Assembly: GCF_026212465.1 (NCBI RefSeq)
Contig: NC_080051.1
Location: 25,001-89,000 of the forward strand
DNA from: Amaranthus tricolor
Lineage: Eukaryota > Streptophyta > Magnoliopsida > Caryophyllales > Amaranthaceae
DNA length: 64,000 bases
Direction: 5' to 3'
Shown here: piece by piece, positions 38,201 to 54,049 of the stretch
Numbering within the stretch: position 1 is the stretch's first letter
Layout: the number at the start of each line of letters is the position of its first letter
Notes under the pieces: model-generated
Told to the model about the DNA's origin: nothing
Seen by the model: only the letters and a program-made list of their open reading frames with translations
The model's database searches: none
Translations under genes and position numbers: made by a program

Positions 38201-40056
38201 ATCAATGACGAATGAACGATGAAGAATGAACAAGGATCAATGATCAATGAAGAATGAACAAGGATCAATGATAAATGAAAAATGAACGATGAAGAATGAA
38301 TAAGGATCAATGATCAATGACGAATGAACGATGAAGAATGAACAAGGATCAATGATCAATGAAGAATGAACGATGAAGAATGAACAAGGAGTAATGGTCA
38401 ATGACGAATGAACGATGAAGAATGAACAAGGATCAATGATCAATGACGAATGAACGATGAAGAATGAATAAGGATCAATGATCAATGACGAATGAACGAT
38501 GAAGAATGAACAAGGATCAATGATCAATGAAGAATGAACGATGAAGAATGAACAAGGAGTAATGGTCAATGACGAATGAACGATGAAGAATGAACAAGGA
38601 TCAATGATCAATGAAGAATGAACGATGAAGAATGAACAAGGAGTAATGGTCAATGACGAATGAACGATGAAGAATGAACAAGGATCAATGGTCAATGAAG
38701 AATGAACGATGAAGAATGAACAAGGATCAATGATCAAAGAAGAATGAACGATGAAGAATGAACAAGGATCAATGATCAATGAAGAATGAACGATGAAGAA
38801 TGAACAAGGAGTAATGGTCAATGACGAATGAACGATGAAGAATGAACAAGGATCAATGATCAATGACGAATGAACGATGAAGAATGAACAAGGATCAATG
38901 ATCAATGAAGAATGAACGATGAAGAATGAACAAGGATCAATGATCAATGACGAATGAACGATGAAGAATGAACAAGGATCAATGATCAATGAAGAATGAA
39001 CAAGGATCAATGATCAAAGAAGAATGAACGATGAAGAATGAACAAGGTTCAATGATCAATGAAGAATGAATGATGAAGAATGAACAAGGATTAATGGTCA
39101 ATGACAAATGAACGATGAAGAATGAACAAGGATCAATGATCAATGAAGAATGAACGATGAAGAATGAACAAGGATTAATGGTCAATGACGAATGAACGAT
39201 GAAGAATGAACAAGGATCAATGATCAATGAAGAATGAACGATGAAGAATGAACAAGGATCAATGATAAATGAAAAATGAACGATGAAGAATGAATAAGGA
39301 TCAATGATCAATGACGAATGAACGATGAAGAATGAACAAGGATCAATGATCAATGAAGAATGAACGATGAAGAATGAACAAGGAGTAATGGTCAATGACG
39401 AATGAACGATGAAGAATGAACAAGGATCAATGATCAATGACGAATGAACGATGAAGAATGAATAAGGATCAATGATCAATGACGAATGAACGATGAAGAA
39501 TGAACAAGGATCAATGATCAATGAAGAATGAACGATGAAGAATGAACAAGGATTAATGGTCAATGACGAATGAACGATGAAGAATGAACAAGGATCAATG
39601 ATCAATGAAGAATGAACGATGAAGAATGAACAAGGATCAATGATAAATGAAAAATGAACGATGAAGAATGAATAAGGATCAATGATCAATGACGAATGAA
39701 CGATGAAGAATGAACAAGGATCAATGATCAATGAAGAATGAACGATGAAGAATGAACAAGGAGTAATGGTCAATGACGAATGAACGATGAAGAATGAACA
39801 AGGATCAATGATCAATGACGAATGAACGATGAAGAATGAACAAGGATCAATGATCAATGAAGAATGAACGATGAAGAATGAACAAGGATCAATGATCAAT
39901 GAAGAATGAACGATGAAGAATGAACAAGGAACAATGATCAATGAAGAATGATCGATGAAGAATGAACAAGGATTAATGGTCAATGAAGAATGAACGATGA
40001 AGAATGAACAAGGATCAATGGTCAATGAAGAATGAACGATGAAGAATGAACAAGGA

Positions 40057-43000
40057 TCAATGATCAATGAAGAATGAACAAGGATCAATGATCAAAGAAG
40101 AATGAACGATGAAGAATGAACAAGGATCAATGATCAATGAAGAATGAACGATGAAGAATGAACAAGGAGTAATGGTCAATGACGAATGAACGATGAAGAA
40201 TGAACAAGGATCAATGATCAATGACGAATGAACAATGAAGAATGAACAAGGATCAACGATCAATGAAGAATGAACGATGAAGAATGAACAAGGATCAATG
40301 ATCAATGACGAATGAACGATGAAGAATGAACAAGGATCAATGATCAATGAAGAATGAACAAGGATCAATGATCAAAGAAGAATGAACGATGAAGAATGAA
40401 CAAGGATCAATGGTCAATGAAGAATGAACGATGAAGAATGAACAAAGATCAATGATCAAAGAAGAATGAACGATGAAGAATGAACAAGGATCAATGATCA
40501 ATGAAGAATGAACGATGAAGAATGAACAAGGAGTAATGGTCAATGACGAATGAACGATGAAGAATGAACAAGGATCAATGATCAATGACGAATGAACGAT
40601 GAAGAATGAACAAGGATCAATGATCAATGAAGAATGAACGATGAAGAATGAACAAGGATCAATGATCAATGACGAATGAACGATGAAGAATGAACAAGGA
40701 TCAATGATCAATGAAGAATGAACAAGGATCAATGATCAAAGAAGAATGAACGATGAAGAATGAACAAGGTTCAATGATCAAGGAAGAATGAACGATGAAG
40801 AATGAACAAGGATTAATGGTCAATGACGAATGAACGATGAAGAATGAACAAGGATCAATGATCAATGAAGAATGAACGATGAAGAATGAACAAGGATTAA
40901 TGGTCAATGACGAATGAACGATGAAGAATGAACAAGGATCAATGATCAATGAAGAATGAACGATGAAGAATGAACAAGGATCAATGATAAATGAAAAATG
41001 AACGATGAAGAATGAATAAGGATCAATGATCAATGACGAATGAACGATGAAGAATGAACAAGGATCAATGATCAATGAAGAATGAACGATGAAGAATGAA
41101 CAAGGAGTAATGGTCAATGACGAATGAACGATGAAGAATGAACAAGGATCAATGATCAATGACGAATGAACGATGAAGAATGAACAAGGATCAATGATCA
41201 ATGAAGAATGAACGATGAAGAATGAACAAGGATCAATGATCAATGAAGAATGAACGATGAAGAATGAACAAGGAACAATGATCAATGAAGAATGATCGAT
41301 GAAGAATGAACAAGGATTAATGGTCAATGAAGAATGAACGATGAAGAATGAACAAGGATCAATGGTCAATGAAGAATGAACGATGAAGAATGAACAAGGA
41401 TCAATGATCAATGAAGAATGAACAAGGATCAATGATCAAAGAAGAATGAACGATGAAGAATGAACAAGGATCAATGATCAATGAAGAATGAACGATGAAG
41501 AATGAACAAGGAGTAATGGTCAATGACGAATGAACGATGAAGAATGAACAAGGATCAATGATCAATGACGAATGAACAATGAAGAATGAACAAGGATCAA
41601 CGATCAATGAAGAATGAACGATGAAGAATGAACAAGGATCAATGATCAATGACGAATGAACGATGAAGAATGAACAAGGATCAATGATCAATGAAGAATG
41701 AACAAGGATCAATGATCAAAGAAGAATGAACGATGAAGAATGAACAAGGATCAATGGTCAATGAAGAATGAACGATGAAGAATGAACAAGGATCAATGAT
41801 CAAAGAAGAATGAACGATGAAGAATGAACAAGGATCAATGATCAATGAAGAATGAACGATGAAGAATGAACAAGGAGTAATGGTCAATGACGAATGAACG
41901 ATGAAGAATGAACAAGGATCAATGATCAATGACGAATGAACGATGAAGAATGAACAAGGATCAATGATCAATGAAGAATGAACGATGAAGAATGAACAAG
42001 GATCAATGATCAATGACGAATGAACGATGAAGAATGAACAAGGATCAATGATCAATGAAGAATGAACAAGGATCAATGATCAAAGAAGAATGAACGATGA
42101 AGAATGAACAAGGTTCAATGATCAATGAAGAATGAATGATGAAGAATGAACAAGGATTAATGGTCAATGACGAATGAACGATGAAGAATGAACAAGGATC
42201 AATGATCAATGAAGAATGAACGATGAAGAATGAACAAGGATTAATGGTCAATGACGAATGAACGATGAAGAATGAACAAGGATCAATGATCAATGAAGAA
42301 TGAACGATGAAGAATGAACAAGGATCAATGATAAATGAAAAATGAACGATGAAGAATGAATAAGGATCAATGATCAATGACGAATGAACGATGAAGAATG
42401 AACAAGGATCAATGATCAATGAAGAATGAACGATGAAGAATGAACAAGGAGTAATGGTCAATGACGAATGAACGATGAAGAATGAACAAGGATCAATGAT
42501 CAATGACGAATGAACGATGAAGAATGAACAAGGATCAATGATCAATGAAGAATGAACGATGAAGAATGAACAAGGATCAATGATCAATGAAGAATGAACG
42601 ATGAAGAATGAACAAGGAACAATGATCAATGAAGAATGATCGATGAAGAATGAACAAGGATTAATGGTCAATGAAGAATGAACGATGAAGAATGAACAAG
42701 GATCAATGGTCAATGAAGAATGAACGATGAAGAATGAACAAGGATCAATGATCAATGAAGAATGAACAAGGATCAATGATCAAAGAAGAATGAACGATGA
42801 AGAATGAACAAGGATCAATGATCAATGAAGAATGAACGATGAAGAATGAACAAGGAGTAATGGTCAATGACGAATGAACGATGAAGAATGAACAAGGATC
42901 AATGATCAATGACGAATGAACAATGAAGAATGAACAAGGATCAACGATCAATGAAGAATGAACGATGAAGAATGAACAAGGATCAATGATCAATGACGAA

Positions 43001-43420
43001 TGAACGATGAAGAATGAACAAGGATCAATGATCAATGAAGAATGAACAAGGATCAATGATCAAAGAAGAATGAACGATGAAGAATGAACAAGGATCAATG
43101 GTCAATGAAGAATGAACGATGAAGAATGAACAAGGATCAATGATCAAAGAAGAATGAACGATGAAGAATGAACAAGGATCAATGATCAATGAAGAATGAA
43201 CGATGAAGAATGAACAAGGAGGAATGGTCAATGACGAATGAACGATGAAGAATGAACAAGGATCAATGATCAATGACGAATGAACGATGAAGAATGAACA
43301 AGGATCAATGATCAATGAAGAATGAACGATGAAGAATGAACAAGGATCAATGATCAATGACGAATGAACGATGAAGAATGAACAAGGATCAATGATCAAT
43401 GAAGAATGAACAAGGATCAA
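40057..43420 (+). repeat. 1344-bp higher-order repeat, about 2.5 copies
   Basis: Starts at 40057, 41401 and 42745, the duplicate of the 20918-24733 tract. It shares the same private variants, for example GGAGGAATGG at about 43219. Confidence 0.87.
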
Positions 43421-44363
43421 TGATCAAAGAAGAATGAACGATGAAGAATGAACAAGGTTCAATGATCAATGAAGAATGAATGATGAAGAATGAACAAGGA
43501 TTAATGGTCAATGACGAATGAACGATGAAGAATGAACAAGGATCAATGATCAATGAAGAATGAACGATGAAGAATGAACAAGGATTAATGGTCAATGACG
43601 AATGAACGATGAAGAATGAACAAGGATCAATGATCAATGAAGAATGAACGATGAAGAATGAACAAGGATCAATGATAAATGAAAAATGAACGATGAAGAA
43701 TGAATAAGGATCAATGATCAATGACGAATGAACGATGAAGAATGAACAAGGATCAATGATCAATGAAGAATGAACGATGAAGAATGAACAAGGAGTAATG
43801 GTCAATGACGAATGAACGATGAAGAATGAACAAGGATCAATGATCAATGACGAATGAACGATGAAGAATGAATAAGGATCAATGATCAATGACGAATGAA
43901 CGATGAAGAATGAACAAGGATCAATGATCAATGAAGAATGAACGATGAAGAATGAACAAGGAGTAATGGTCAATGACGAATGAACGATGAAGAATGAACA
44001 AGGATCAATGATCAATGACGAATGAACGATGAAGAATGAACAAGGATCAATGATCAATGAAGAATGAACGATGAAGAATGAACAAGGATTAATGGTCAAT
44101 GACGAATGAACGATGAAGAATGAACAAGGATCAATGATCAATGAAGAATGAACGATGAAGAATGAACAAGGATCAATGATAAATGAAAAATGAACGATGA
44201 AGAATGAATAAGGATCAATGATCAATGACGAATGAACGATGAAGAATGAACAAGGATCAATGATCAATGAAGAATGAACGATGAAGAATGAACAAAGAGT
44301 AATGGTCAATGACGAATGAACGATGAAGAATGAACAAGGATCAATGATCAATGACGAATGAAC

Positions 44364-44368
44364 GATGA
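44364..44368. other. Paralogous empty insertion site
   Basis: A single GATGA within AACGATGAAGAATG. The left flank of the retrotransposon matches the sequence ending here, and its right flank matches the sequence starting here. This gives the pre-insertion sequence within the same window. Confidence 0.9.
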
Positions 44369-47300
44369 AGAATGAACAAGGATCAATGATCAATGAAGAA
44401 TGAACGATGGAAGAATGAACAAGGATCAATGATCAATGAAGAATGAACGATGAAGAATGAACAACGAACAATGATCAATGAAGAATGATCGATGAAGAAT
44501 GAACAAGGATCAATGATCAATGAAGAATGAACGATGAAGAATGAACAAGGATCGATGATAAATGAAAAATGAACGATGAAGAATGAATAAGGATCAATGA
44601 TCAATGACGAATGAACGATGAAGAATGAACAAGGATCAATGATCAATGAAGAATGAACGATGAAGAATGAACAAGGAGTAATGGTCAATGACGAATGAAC
44701 GATGAAGAATGAACAAGGATCAATGGTCAATGAAGAATGAACGATGAAGAATGAACAAGGATCAATGATCAAAGAAGAATGAACGATGAAGAATGAACAA
44801 GGATCAATGATCAATGAAGAATGAACGATGAAGAATGAACAAGGAGTAATGGTCAATGACGAATGAACGATGAAGAATGAACAAGGATCAATGATCAATG
44901 ACGAATGAACGATGAAGAATGAACAAGGATCAATGATCAATGAAGAATGAACGATGAAGAATGAACAAGGATCAATGATCAATGACGAATGAACGATGAA
45001 GAATGAACAAGGATCAATGATCAATGAAGAATGAACAAGGATCAATGATCAAAGAAGAATGAACGATGAAGAATGAACAAGGTTCAATGATCAAGGAAGA
45101 ATGAACGATGAAGAATGAACAAGGAGTAATGGTCAATGACGAATGAACGATGAAGAATGAACAAGGATCAATGATCAATGACGAATGAACAATGAAGAAT
45201 GAACAAGGATCAACGATCAATGAAGAATGAACGATGAAGAATGAACAAGGATCAATGATCAATGACGAATGAACGATGAAGAATGAACAAGGATCAATGA
45301 TCAATGAAGAATGAACAAGGATCAATGATCAAAGAAGAATGAACGATGAAGAATGAACAAGGATCAATGGTCAATGAAGAATGAACGATGAAGAATGAAC
45401 AAAGATCAATGATCAAAGAAGAATGAACGATGAAGAATGAACAAGGATCAATGATCAATGAAGAATGAACGATGAAGAATGAACAAGGAGTAATGGTCAA
45501 TGACGAATGAACGATGAAGAATGAACAAGGATCAATGATCAATGACGAATGAACGATGAAGAATGAACAAGGATCAATGATCAATGAAGAATGAACGATG
45601 AAGAATGAACAAGGATCAATGATCAATGACGAATGAACGATGAAGAATGAACAAGGATCAATGATCAATGAAGAATGAACAAGGATCAATGATCAAAGAA
45701 GAATGAACGATGAAGAATGAACAAGGTTCAATGATCAAGGAAGAATGAACGATGAAGAATGAACAAGGATTAATGGTCAATGACGAATGAACGATGAAGA
45801 ATGAACAAGGATCAATGATCAATGAAGAATGAACGATGAAGAATGAACAAGGATTAATGGTCAATGACGAATGAACGATGAAGAATGAACAAGGATCAAT
45901 GATCAATGAAGAATGAACGATGAAGAATGAACAAGGATCAATGATAAATGAAAAATGAACGATGAAGAATGAATAAGGATCAATGATCAATGACGAATGA
46001 ACGATGAAGAATGAACAAGGATCAATGATCAATGAAGAATGAACGATGAAGAATGAACAAGGAGTAATGGTCAATGACGAATGAACGATGAAGAATGAAC
46101 AAGGATCAATGATCAATGACGAATGAACGATGAAGAATGAACAAGGATCAATGATCAATGAAGAATGAACGATGAAGAATGAACAAGGATCAATGATCAA
46201 TGAAGAATGAACGATGAAGAATGAACAAGGAACAATGATCAATGAAGAATGATCGATGAAGAATGAACAAGGATTAATGGTCAATGAAGAATGAACGATG
46301 AAGAATGAACAAGGATCAATGGTCAATGAAGAATGAACGATGAAGAATGAACAAGGATCAATGATCAATGAAGAATGAACAAGGATCAATGATCAAAGAA
46401 GAATGAACGATGAAGAATGAACAAGGATCAATGATCAATGAAGAATGAACGATGAAGAATGAACAAGGAGTAATGGTCAATGACGAATGAACGATGAAGA
46501 ATGAACAAGGATCAATGATCAATGACGAATGAACAATGAAGAATGAACAAGGATCAACGATCAATGAAGAATGAACGATGAAGAATGAACAAGGATCAAT
46601 GATCAATGACGAATGAACGATGAAGAATGAACAAGGATCAATGATCAATGAAGAATGAACAAGAATCAATGATCAAAGAAGAATGAACGATGAAGAATGA
46701 ACAAGGATCAATGGTCAATGAAGAATGAACGATGAAGAATGAACAAGGATCAATGATCAAAGAAGAATGAACGATGAAGAATGAACAAGGATCAATGATC
46801 AATGAAGAATGAACGATGAAGAATGAACAAGGAGTAATGGTCAATGACGAATGAACGATGAAGAATGAACAAGGATCAATGATCAATGACGAATGAACGA
46901 TGAAGAATGAACAAGGATCAATGATCAATGAAGAATGAACGATGAAGAATGAACAAGGATCAATGATCAATGACGAATGAACGATGAAGAATGAACAAGG
47001 ATCAATGATCAATGAAGAATGAACAAGGATCAATGATCAAAGAAGAATGAACGATGAAGAATGAACAAGGTTCAATGATCAATGAAGAATGAATGATGAA
47101 GAATGAACAAGGATTAATGGTCAATGACGAATGAACGATGAAGAATGAACAAGGATCAATGATCAATGAAGAATGAACGATGAAGAATGAACAAGGATTA
47201 ATGGTCAATGACGAATGAACGATGAAGAATGAACAAGGATCAATGATCAATGAAGAATGAACGATGAAGAATGAACAAGGATCAATGATAAATGAAAAAT

Positions 47301-50300
47301 GAACGATGAAGAATGAATAAGGATCAATGATCAATGACGAATGAACGATGAAGAATGAACAAGGATCAATGATCAATGAAGAATGAACGATGAAGAATGA
47401 ACAAGGAGTAATGGTCAATGACGAATGAACGATGAAGAATGAACAAGGATCAATGATCAATGACGAATGAACGATGAAGAATGAATAAGGATCAATGATC
47501 AATGACGAATGAACGATGAAGAATGAACAAGGATCAATGATCAATGAAGAATGAACGATGAAGAATGAACAAGGAGTAATGGTCAATGACGAATGAACGA
47601 TGAAGAATGAACAAGGATCAATGATCAATGACGAATGAACGATGAAGAATGAACAAGGATCAATGATCAATGAAGAATGAACGATGAAGAATGAACAAGG
47701 ATTAATGGTCAATGACGAATGAACGATGAAGAATGAACAAGGATCAATGATCAATGAAGAATGAACGATGAAGAATGAACAAGGATCAATGATAAATGAA
47801 AAATGAACGATGAAGAATGAATAAGGATCAATGATCAATGACGAATGAACGATGAAGAATGAACAAGGATCAATGATCAATGAAGAATGAACGATGAAGA
47901 ATGAACAAAGAGTAATGGTCAATGACGAATGAACGATGAAGAATGAACAAGGATCAATGATCAATGACGAATGAACGATGAAGAATGAACAAGGATCAAT
48001 GATCAATGAAGAATGAACGATGGAAGAATGAACAAGGATCAATGATCAATGAAGAATGAACGATGAAGAATGAACAAGGAACAATGATCAATGAAGAATG
48101 ATCGATGAAGAATGAACAAGGATCAATGATCAATGAAGAATGAACGATGAAGAATGAACAAGGATCAATGATAAATGAAAAATGAACGATGAAGAATGAA
48201 TAAGGATCAATGATCAATGACGAATGAACGATGAAGAATGAACAAGGATCAATGATCAATGAAGAATGAACGATGAAGAATGAACAAGGAGTAATGGTCA
48301 ATGACGAATGAACGATGAAGAATGAACAAGGATCAATGATCAATGACGAATGAACGATGAAGAATGAACAAGGATCAATGATCAATGAAGAATGAACGAT
48401 GAAGAATGAACAAGGATCAATGATCAATGAAGAATGAACGATGAAGAATGAACAAGGAACAATGATCAATGAAGAATGATCGATGAAGAATGAACAAGGA
48501 TTAATGGTCAATGAAGAATGAACGATGAAGAATGAACAAGGATCAATGGTCAATGAAGAATGAACGATGAAGAATGAACAAGGATAAATGATCAATGAAG
48601 AATGAACAAGGATCAATGATCAAAGAAGAATGAACGATGAAGAATGAACAAGGATCAATGATCAATGAAGAATGAACGATGAAGAATGAACAAGGAGTAA
48701 TGGTCAATGACGAATGAACGATGAAGAATGAACAAGGATCAATGATCAATGACGAATGAACAATGAAGAATGAACAAGGATCAACGATCAATGAAGAATG
48801 AACGATGAAGAATGAACAAGGATCAATGATCAATGACGAATGAACGATGAAGAATGAACAAGGATCAATGATCAATGAAGAATGAACAAGGATCAATGAT
48901 CAAAGAAGAATGAACGATGAAGAATGAACAAGGATCAATGGTCAATGAAGAATGAACGATGAAGAATGAACAAGGATCAATGATCAAAGAAGAATGAACG
49001 ATGAAGAATGAACAAGGATCAATGATCAATGAAGAATGAACGATGAAGAATGAACAAGGAGTAATGGTCAATGACGAATGAACGATGAAGAATGAACAAG
49101 GATCAATGATCAATGACGAATGAACGATGAAGAATGAACAAGGATCAATGATCAATGAAGAATGAACGATGAAGAATGAACAAGGATCAATGATCAATGA
49201 CGAATGAACGATGAAGAATGAACAAGGATCAATGATCAATGAAGAATGAACAAGGATCAATGATCAAAGAAGAATGAACGATGAAGAATGAACAAGGTTC
49301 AATGATCAAGGAAGAATGAACGATGAAGAATGAACAAGGATTAATGGTCAATGACGAATGAACGATGAAGAATGAACAAGGATCAATGATCAATGAAGAA
49401 TGAACGATGAAGAATGAACAAGGATTAATGGTCAATGACGAATGAACGATGAAGAATGAACAAGGATCAATGATCAATGAAGAATGAACGATGAAGAATG
49501 AACAAGGATCAATGATCAATGACGAATGAACGATGAAGAATGAACAAGGATCAATGATCAATGAAGAATGAACAAGGATCAATGATCAAAGAAGAATGAA
49601 CGATGAAGAATGAACAAGGTTCAATGATCAATGAAGAATGAATGATGAAGAATGAACAAGGATTAATGGTCAATGACGAATGAACGATGAAGAATGAACA
49701 AGGATCAATGATCAATGAAGAATGAACGATGAAGAATGAACAAGGATTAATGGTCAATGACGAATGAACGATGAAGAATGAACAAGGATCAATGATCAAT
49801 GAAGAATGAACGATGAAGAATGAACAAGGATCAATGATAAATGAAAAATGAACGATGAAGAATGAATAAGGATCAATGATCAATGACGAATGAACGATGA
49901 AGAATGAACAAGGATCAATGATCAATGAAGAATGAACGATGAAGAATGAACAAGGAGTAATGGTCAATGACGAATGAACGATGAAGAATGAACAAGGATC
50001 AATGATCAATGACGAATGAACGATGAAGAATGAACAAGGATCAATGATAAATGAAAAATGAACGATGAAGAATGAATAAGGATCAATGATCAATGACGAA
50101 TGAACGATGAAGAATGAACAAGGATCAATGATCAATGAAGAATGAACGATGAAGAATGAACAAGGAGTAATGGTCAATGACGAATGAACGATGAAGAATG
50201 AACAAGGATCAATGATCAATGACGAATGAACGATGAAGAATGAATAAGGATCAATGATCAATGACGAATGAACGATGAAGAATGAACAAGGATCAATGAT

Positions 50301-51790
50301 CAATGAAGAATGAACGATGAAGAATGAACAAGGAGTAATGGTCAATGACGAATGAACGATGAAGAATGAACAAGGATCAATGATCAATGACGAATGAACG
50401 ATGAAGAATGAACAAGGATCAATGATCAATGAAGAATGAACGATGAAGAATGAACAAGGATTAATGGTCAATGACGAATGAACGATGAAGAATGAACAAG
50501 GATCAATGATCAATGAAGAATGAACGATGAAGAATGAACAAGGATCAATGATCAATGACGAATGAACGATGAAGAATGAACAAGGATCAATGATCAATGA
50601 AGAATGAACGATGAAGAATGAACAAGGATCAATGGTCAATGAAGAATGAACGATGAAGAATGAACAAGGATCAATGATCAAAGAAGAATGAACGATGAAG
50701 AATGAACAAGGATCAATGATCAATGAAGAATGAACGATGAAGAATGAACAAGGAGTAATGGTCAATGACGAATGAACGATGAAGAATGAACAAGGATCAA
50801 TGATCAATGACGAATGAACGATGAAGAATGAACAAGGATCAATGATCAATGAAGAATGAACGATGAAGAATGAACAAGGATCAATGATCAATGACGAATG
50901 AACGATGAAGAATGAACAAGGATCAATGATCAATGAAGAATGAACAAGGATCAATGATCAAAGAAGAATGAACGATGAAGAATGAACAAGGTTCAATGAT
51001 CAATGAAGAATGAATGATGAAGAATGAACAAGGATTAATGGTCAATGACGAATGAACGATGAAGAATGAACAAGGATCAATGATCAATGAAGAATGAACG
51101 ATGAAGAATGAACAAGGATTAATGGTCAATGACGAATGAACGATGAAGAATGAACAAGGATCAATGATCAATGAAGAATGAACGATGAAGAATGAACAAG
51201 GATCAATGATAAATGAAAAATGAACGATGAAGAATGAATAAGGATCAATGATCAATGACGAATGAACGATGAAGAATGAACAAGGATCAATGATCAATGA
51301 AGAATGAACGATGAAGAATGAACAAGGAGTAATGGTCAATGACGAATGAACGATGAAGAATGAACAAGGATCAATGATCAATGAAGAATGAACGATGAAG
51401 AATGAACAAGGATCAATGATCAATGACGAATGAACGATGAAGAATGAACAAGGATCAATGATCAATGAAGAATGAACGATGAAGAATGAACAAGGATCAA
51501 TGGTCAATGAAGAATGAACGATGAAGAATGAACAAGGATCAATGATCAAAGAAGAATGAACGATGAAGAATGAACAAGGATCAATGATCAATGAAGAATG
51601 AACGATGAAGAATGAACAAGGAGTAATGGTCAATGACGAATGAACGATGAAGAATGAACAAGGATCAATGATCAATGACGAATGAACGATGAAGAATGAA
51701 CAAGGATCAATGATCAATGAAGAATGAACGATGAAGAATGAACAAGGATCAATGATCAATGACGAATGAACGATGAAGAATGAACAAGGA

Positions 51791-54049
51791 TCAATGATCA
51801 ATGAAGAATGAACAAGGATCAATGATCAAAGAAGAATGAACGATGAAGAATGAACAAGGTTCAATGATCAATGAAGAATGAATGATGAAGAATGAACAAG
51901 GATTAATGGTCAATGACGAATGAACGATGAAGAATGAACAAGGATCAATGATCAATGAAGAATGAACGATGAAGAATGAACAAGGATTAATGGTCAATGA
52001 CGAATGAACGATGAAGAATGAACAAGGATCAATGATCAATGAAGAATGAACGATGAAGAATGAACAAGGATCAATGATAAATGAAAAATGAACGATGAAG
52101 AATGAATAAGGATCAATGATCAATGACGAATGAACGATGAAGAATGAACAAGGATCAATGATCAATGAAGAATGAACGATGAAGAATGAACAAGGAGTAA
52201 TGGTCAATGACGAATGAACGATGAAGAATGAACAAGGATCAATGATCAATGACGAATGAACGATGAAGAATGAATAAGGATCAATGATCAATGACGAATG
52301 AACGATGAAGAATGAACAAGGATCAATGATCAATGAAGAATGAACGATGAAGAATGAACAAGGAGTAATGGTCAATGACGAATGAACGATGAAGAATGAA
52401 CAAGGATCAATGATCAATGACGAATGAACGATGAAGAATGAACAAGGATCAATGATCAATGAAGAATGAACGATGAAGAATGAACAAGGATTAATGGTCA
52501 ATGACGAATGAACGATGAAGAATGAACAAGGATCAATGATCAATGAAGAATGAACGATGAAGAATGAACAAGGATCAATGATAAATGAAAAATGAACGAT
52601 GAAGAATGAATAAGGATCAATGATCAATGACGAATGAACGATGAAGAATGAACAAGGATCAATGATCAATGAAGAATGAACGATGAAGAATGAACAAAGA
52701 GTAATGGTCAATGACGAATGAACGATGAAGAATGAACAAGGATCAATGATCAATGACGAATGAACGATGAAGAATGAACAAGGATCAATGATCAATGAAG
52801 AATGAACGATGGAAGAATGAACAAGGATCAATGATCAATGAAGAATGAACGATGAAGAATGAACAAGGAACAATGATCAATGAAGAATGATCGATGAAGA
52901 ATGAACAAGGATCAATGATCAATGAAGAATGAACGATGAAGAATGAACAAGGATCAATGATAAATGAAAAATGAACGATGAAGAATGAATAAGGATCAAT
53001 GATCAATGACGAATGAACGATGAAGAATGAACAAGGATCAATGATCAATGAAGAATGAACGATGAAGAATGAACAAGGAGTAATGGTCAATGACGAATGA
53101 ACGATGAAGAATGAACAAGGATCAATGATCAATGACGAATGAACGATGAAGAATGAACAAGGATCAATGATCAATGAAGAATGAACGATGAAGAATGAAC
53201 AAGGATCAATGATCAATGAAGAATGAACGATGAAGAATGAACAAGGAACAATGATCAATGAAGAATGATCGATGAAGAATGAACAAGGATTAATGGTCAA
53301 TGAAGAATGAACGATGAAGAATGAACAAGGATCAATGGTCAATGAAGAATGAACGATGAAGAATGAACAAGGATAAATGATCAATGAAGAATGAACAAGG
53401 ATCAATGATCAAAGAAGAATGAACGATGAAGAATGAACAAGGATCAATGATCAATGAAGAATGAACGATGAAGAATGAACAAGGAGTAATGGTCAATGAC
53501 GAATGAACGATGAAGAATGAACAAGGATCAATGATCAATGACGAATGAACAATGAAGAATGAACAAGGATCAACGATCAATGAAGAATGAACGATGAAGA
53601 ATGAACAAGGATCAATGATCAATGACGAATGAACGATGAAGAATGAACAAGGATCAATGATCAATGAAGAATGAACAAGGATCAATGATCAAAGAAGAAT
53701 GAACGATGAAGAATGAACAAGGATCAATGGTCAATGAAGAATGAACGATGAAGAATGAACAAGGATCAATGATCAAAGAAGAATGAACGATGAAGAATGA
53801 ACAAGGATCAATGATCAATGAAGAATGAACGATGAAGAATGAACAAGGAGTAATGGTCAATGACGAATGAACGATGAAGAATGAACAAGGATCAATGATC
53901 AATGACGAATGAACGATGAAGAATGAACAAGGATCAATGATCAATGAAGAATGAACGATGAAGAATGAACAAGGATCAATGATCAATGACGAATGAACGA
54001 TGAAGAATGAACAAGGATCAATGATCAATGAAGAATGAACAAGGATCAA
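51791..54049 (+). repeat. Duplicate of 47002-49260 (offset 4789 bp)
   Basis: The monomer-variant order of 47002-49260 is repeated here, including the single-G insertion GATGGAAG at 48022 and 52811 and the GGATAAATGATC unit at about 48582 and 53371. Confidence 0.8.

Larger units (their letters stand above)
38979..49582 (+). repeat. Segmental duplicate of 19840-37778 lacking the retrotransposon
   Basis: Positions 19840-25229 match 38979-44368 at a constant offset of 19,139. Positions 31902 to about 32660 match 44364 to about 45125 at offset 12,462. After a 700-bp loss the offset is 11,762, and from 47002 it is 11,804, reflecting one extra 42-bp monomer. Monomer order and rare variants agree through about 49582. 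This block holds the empty insertion site. Confidence 0.85.
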
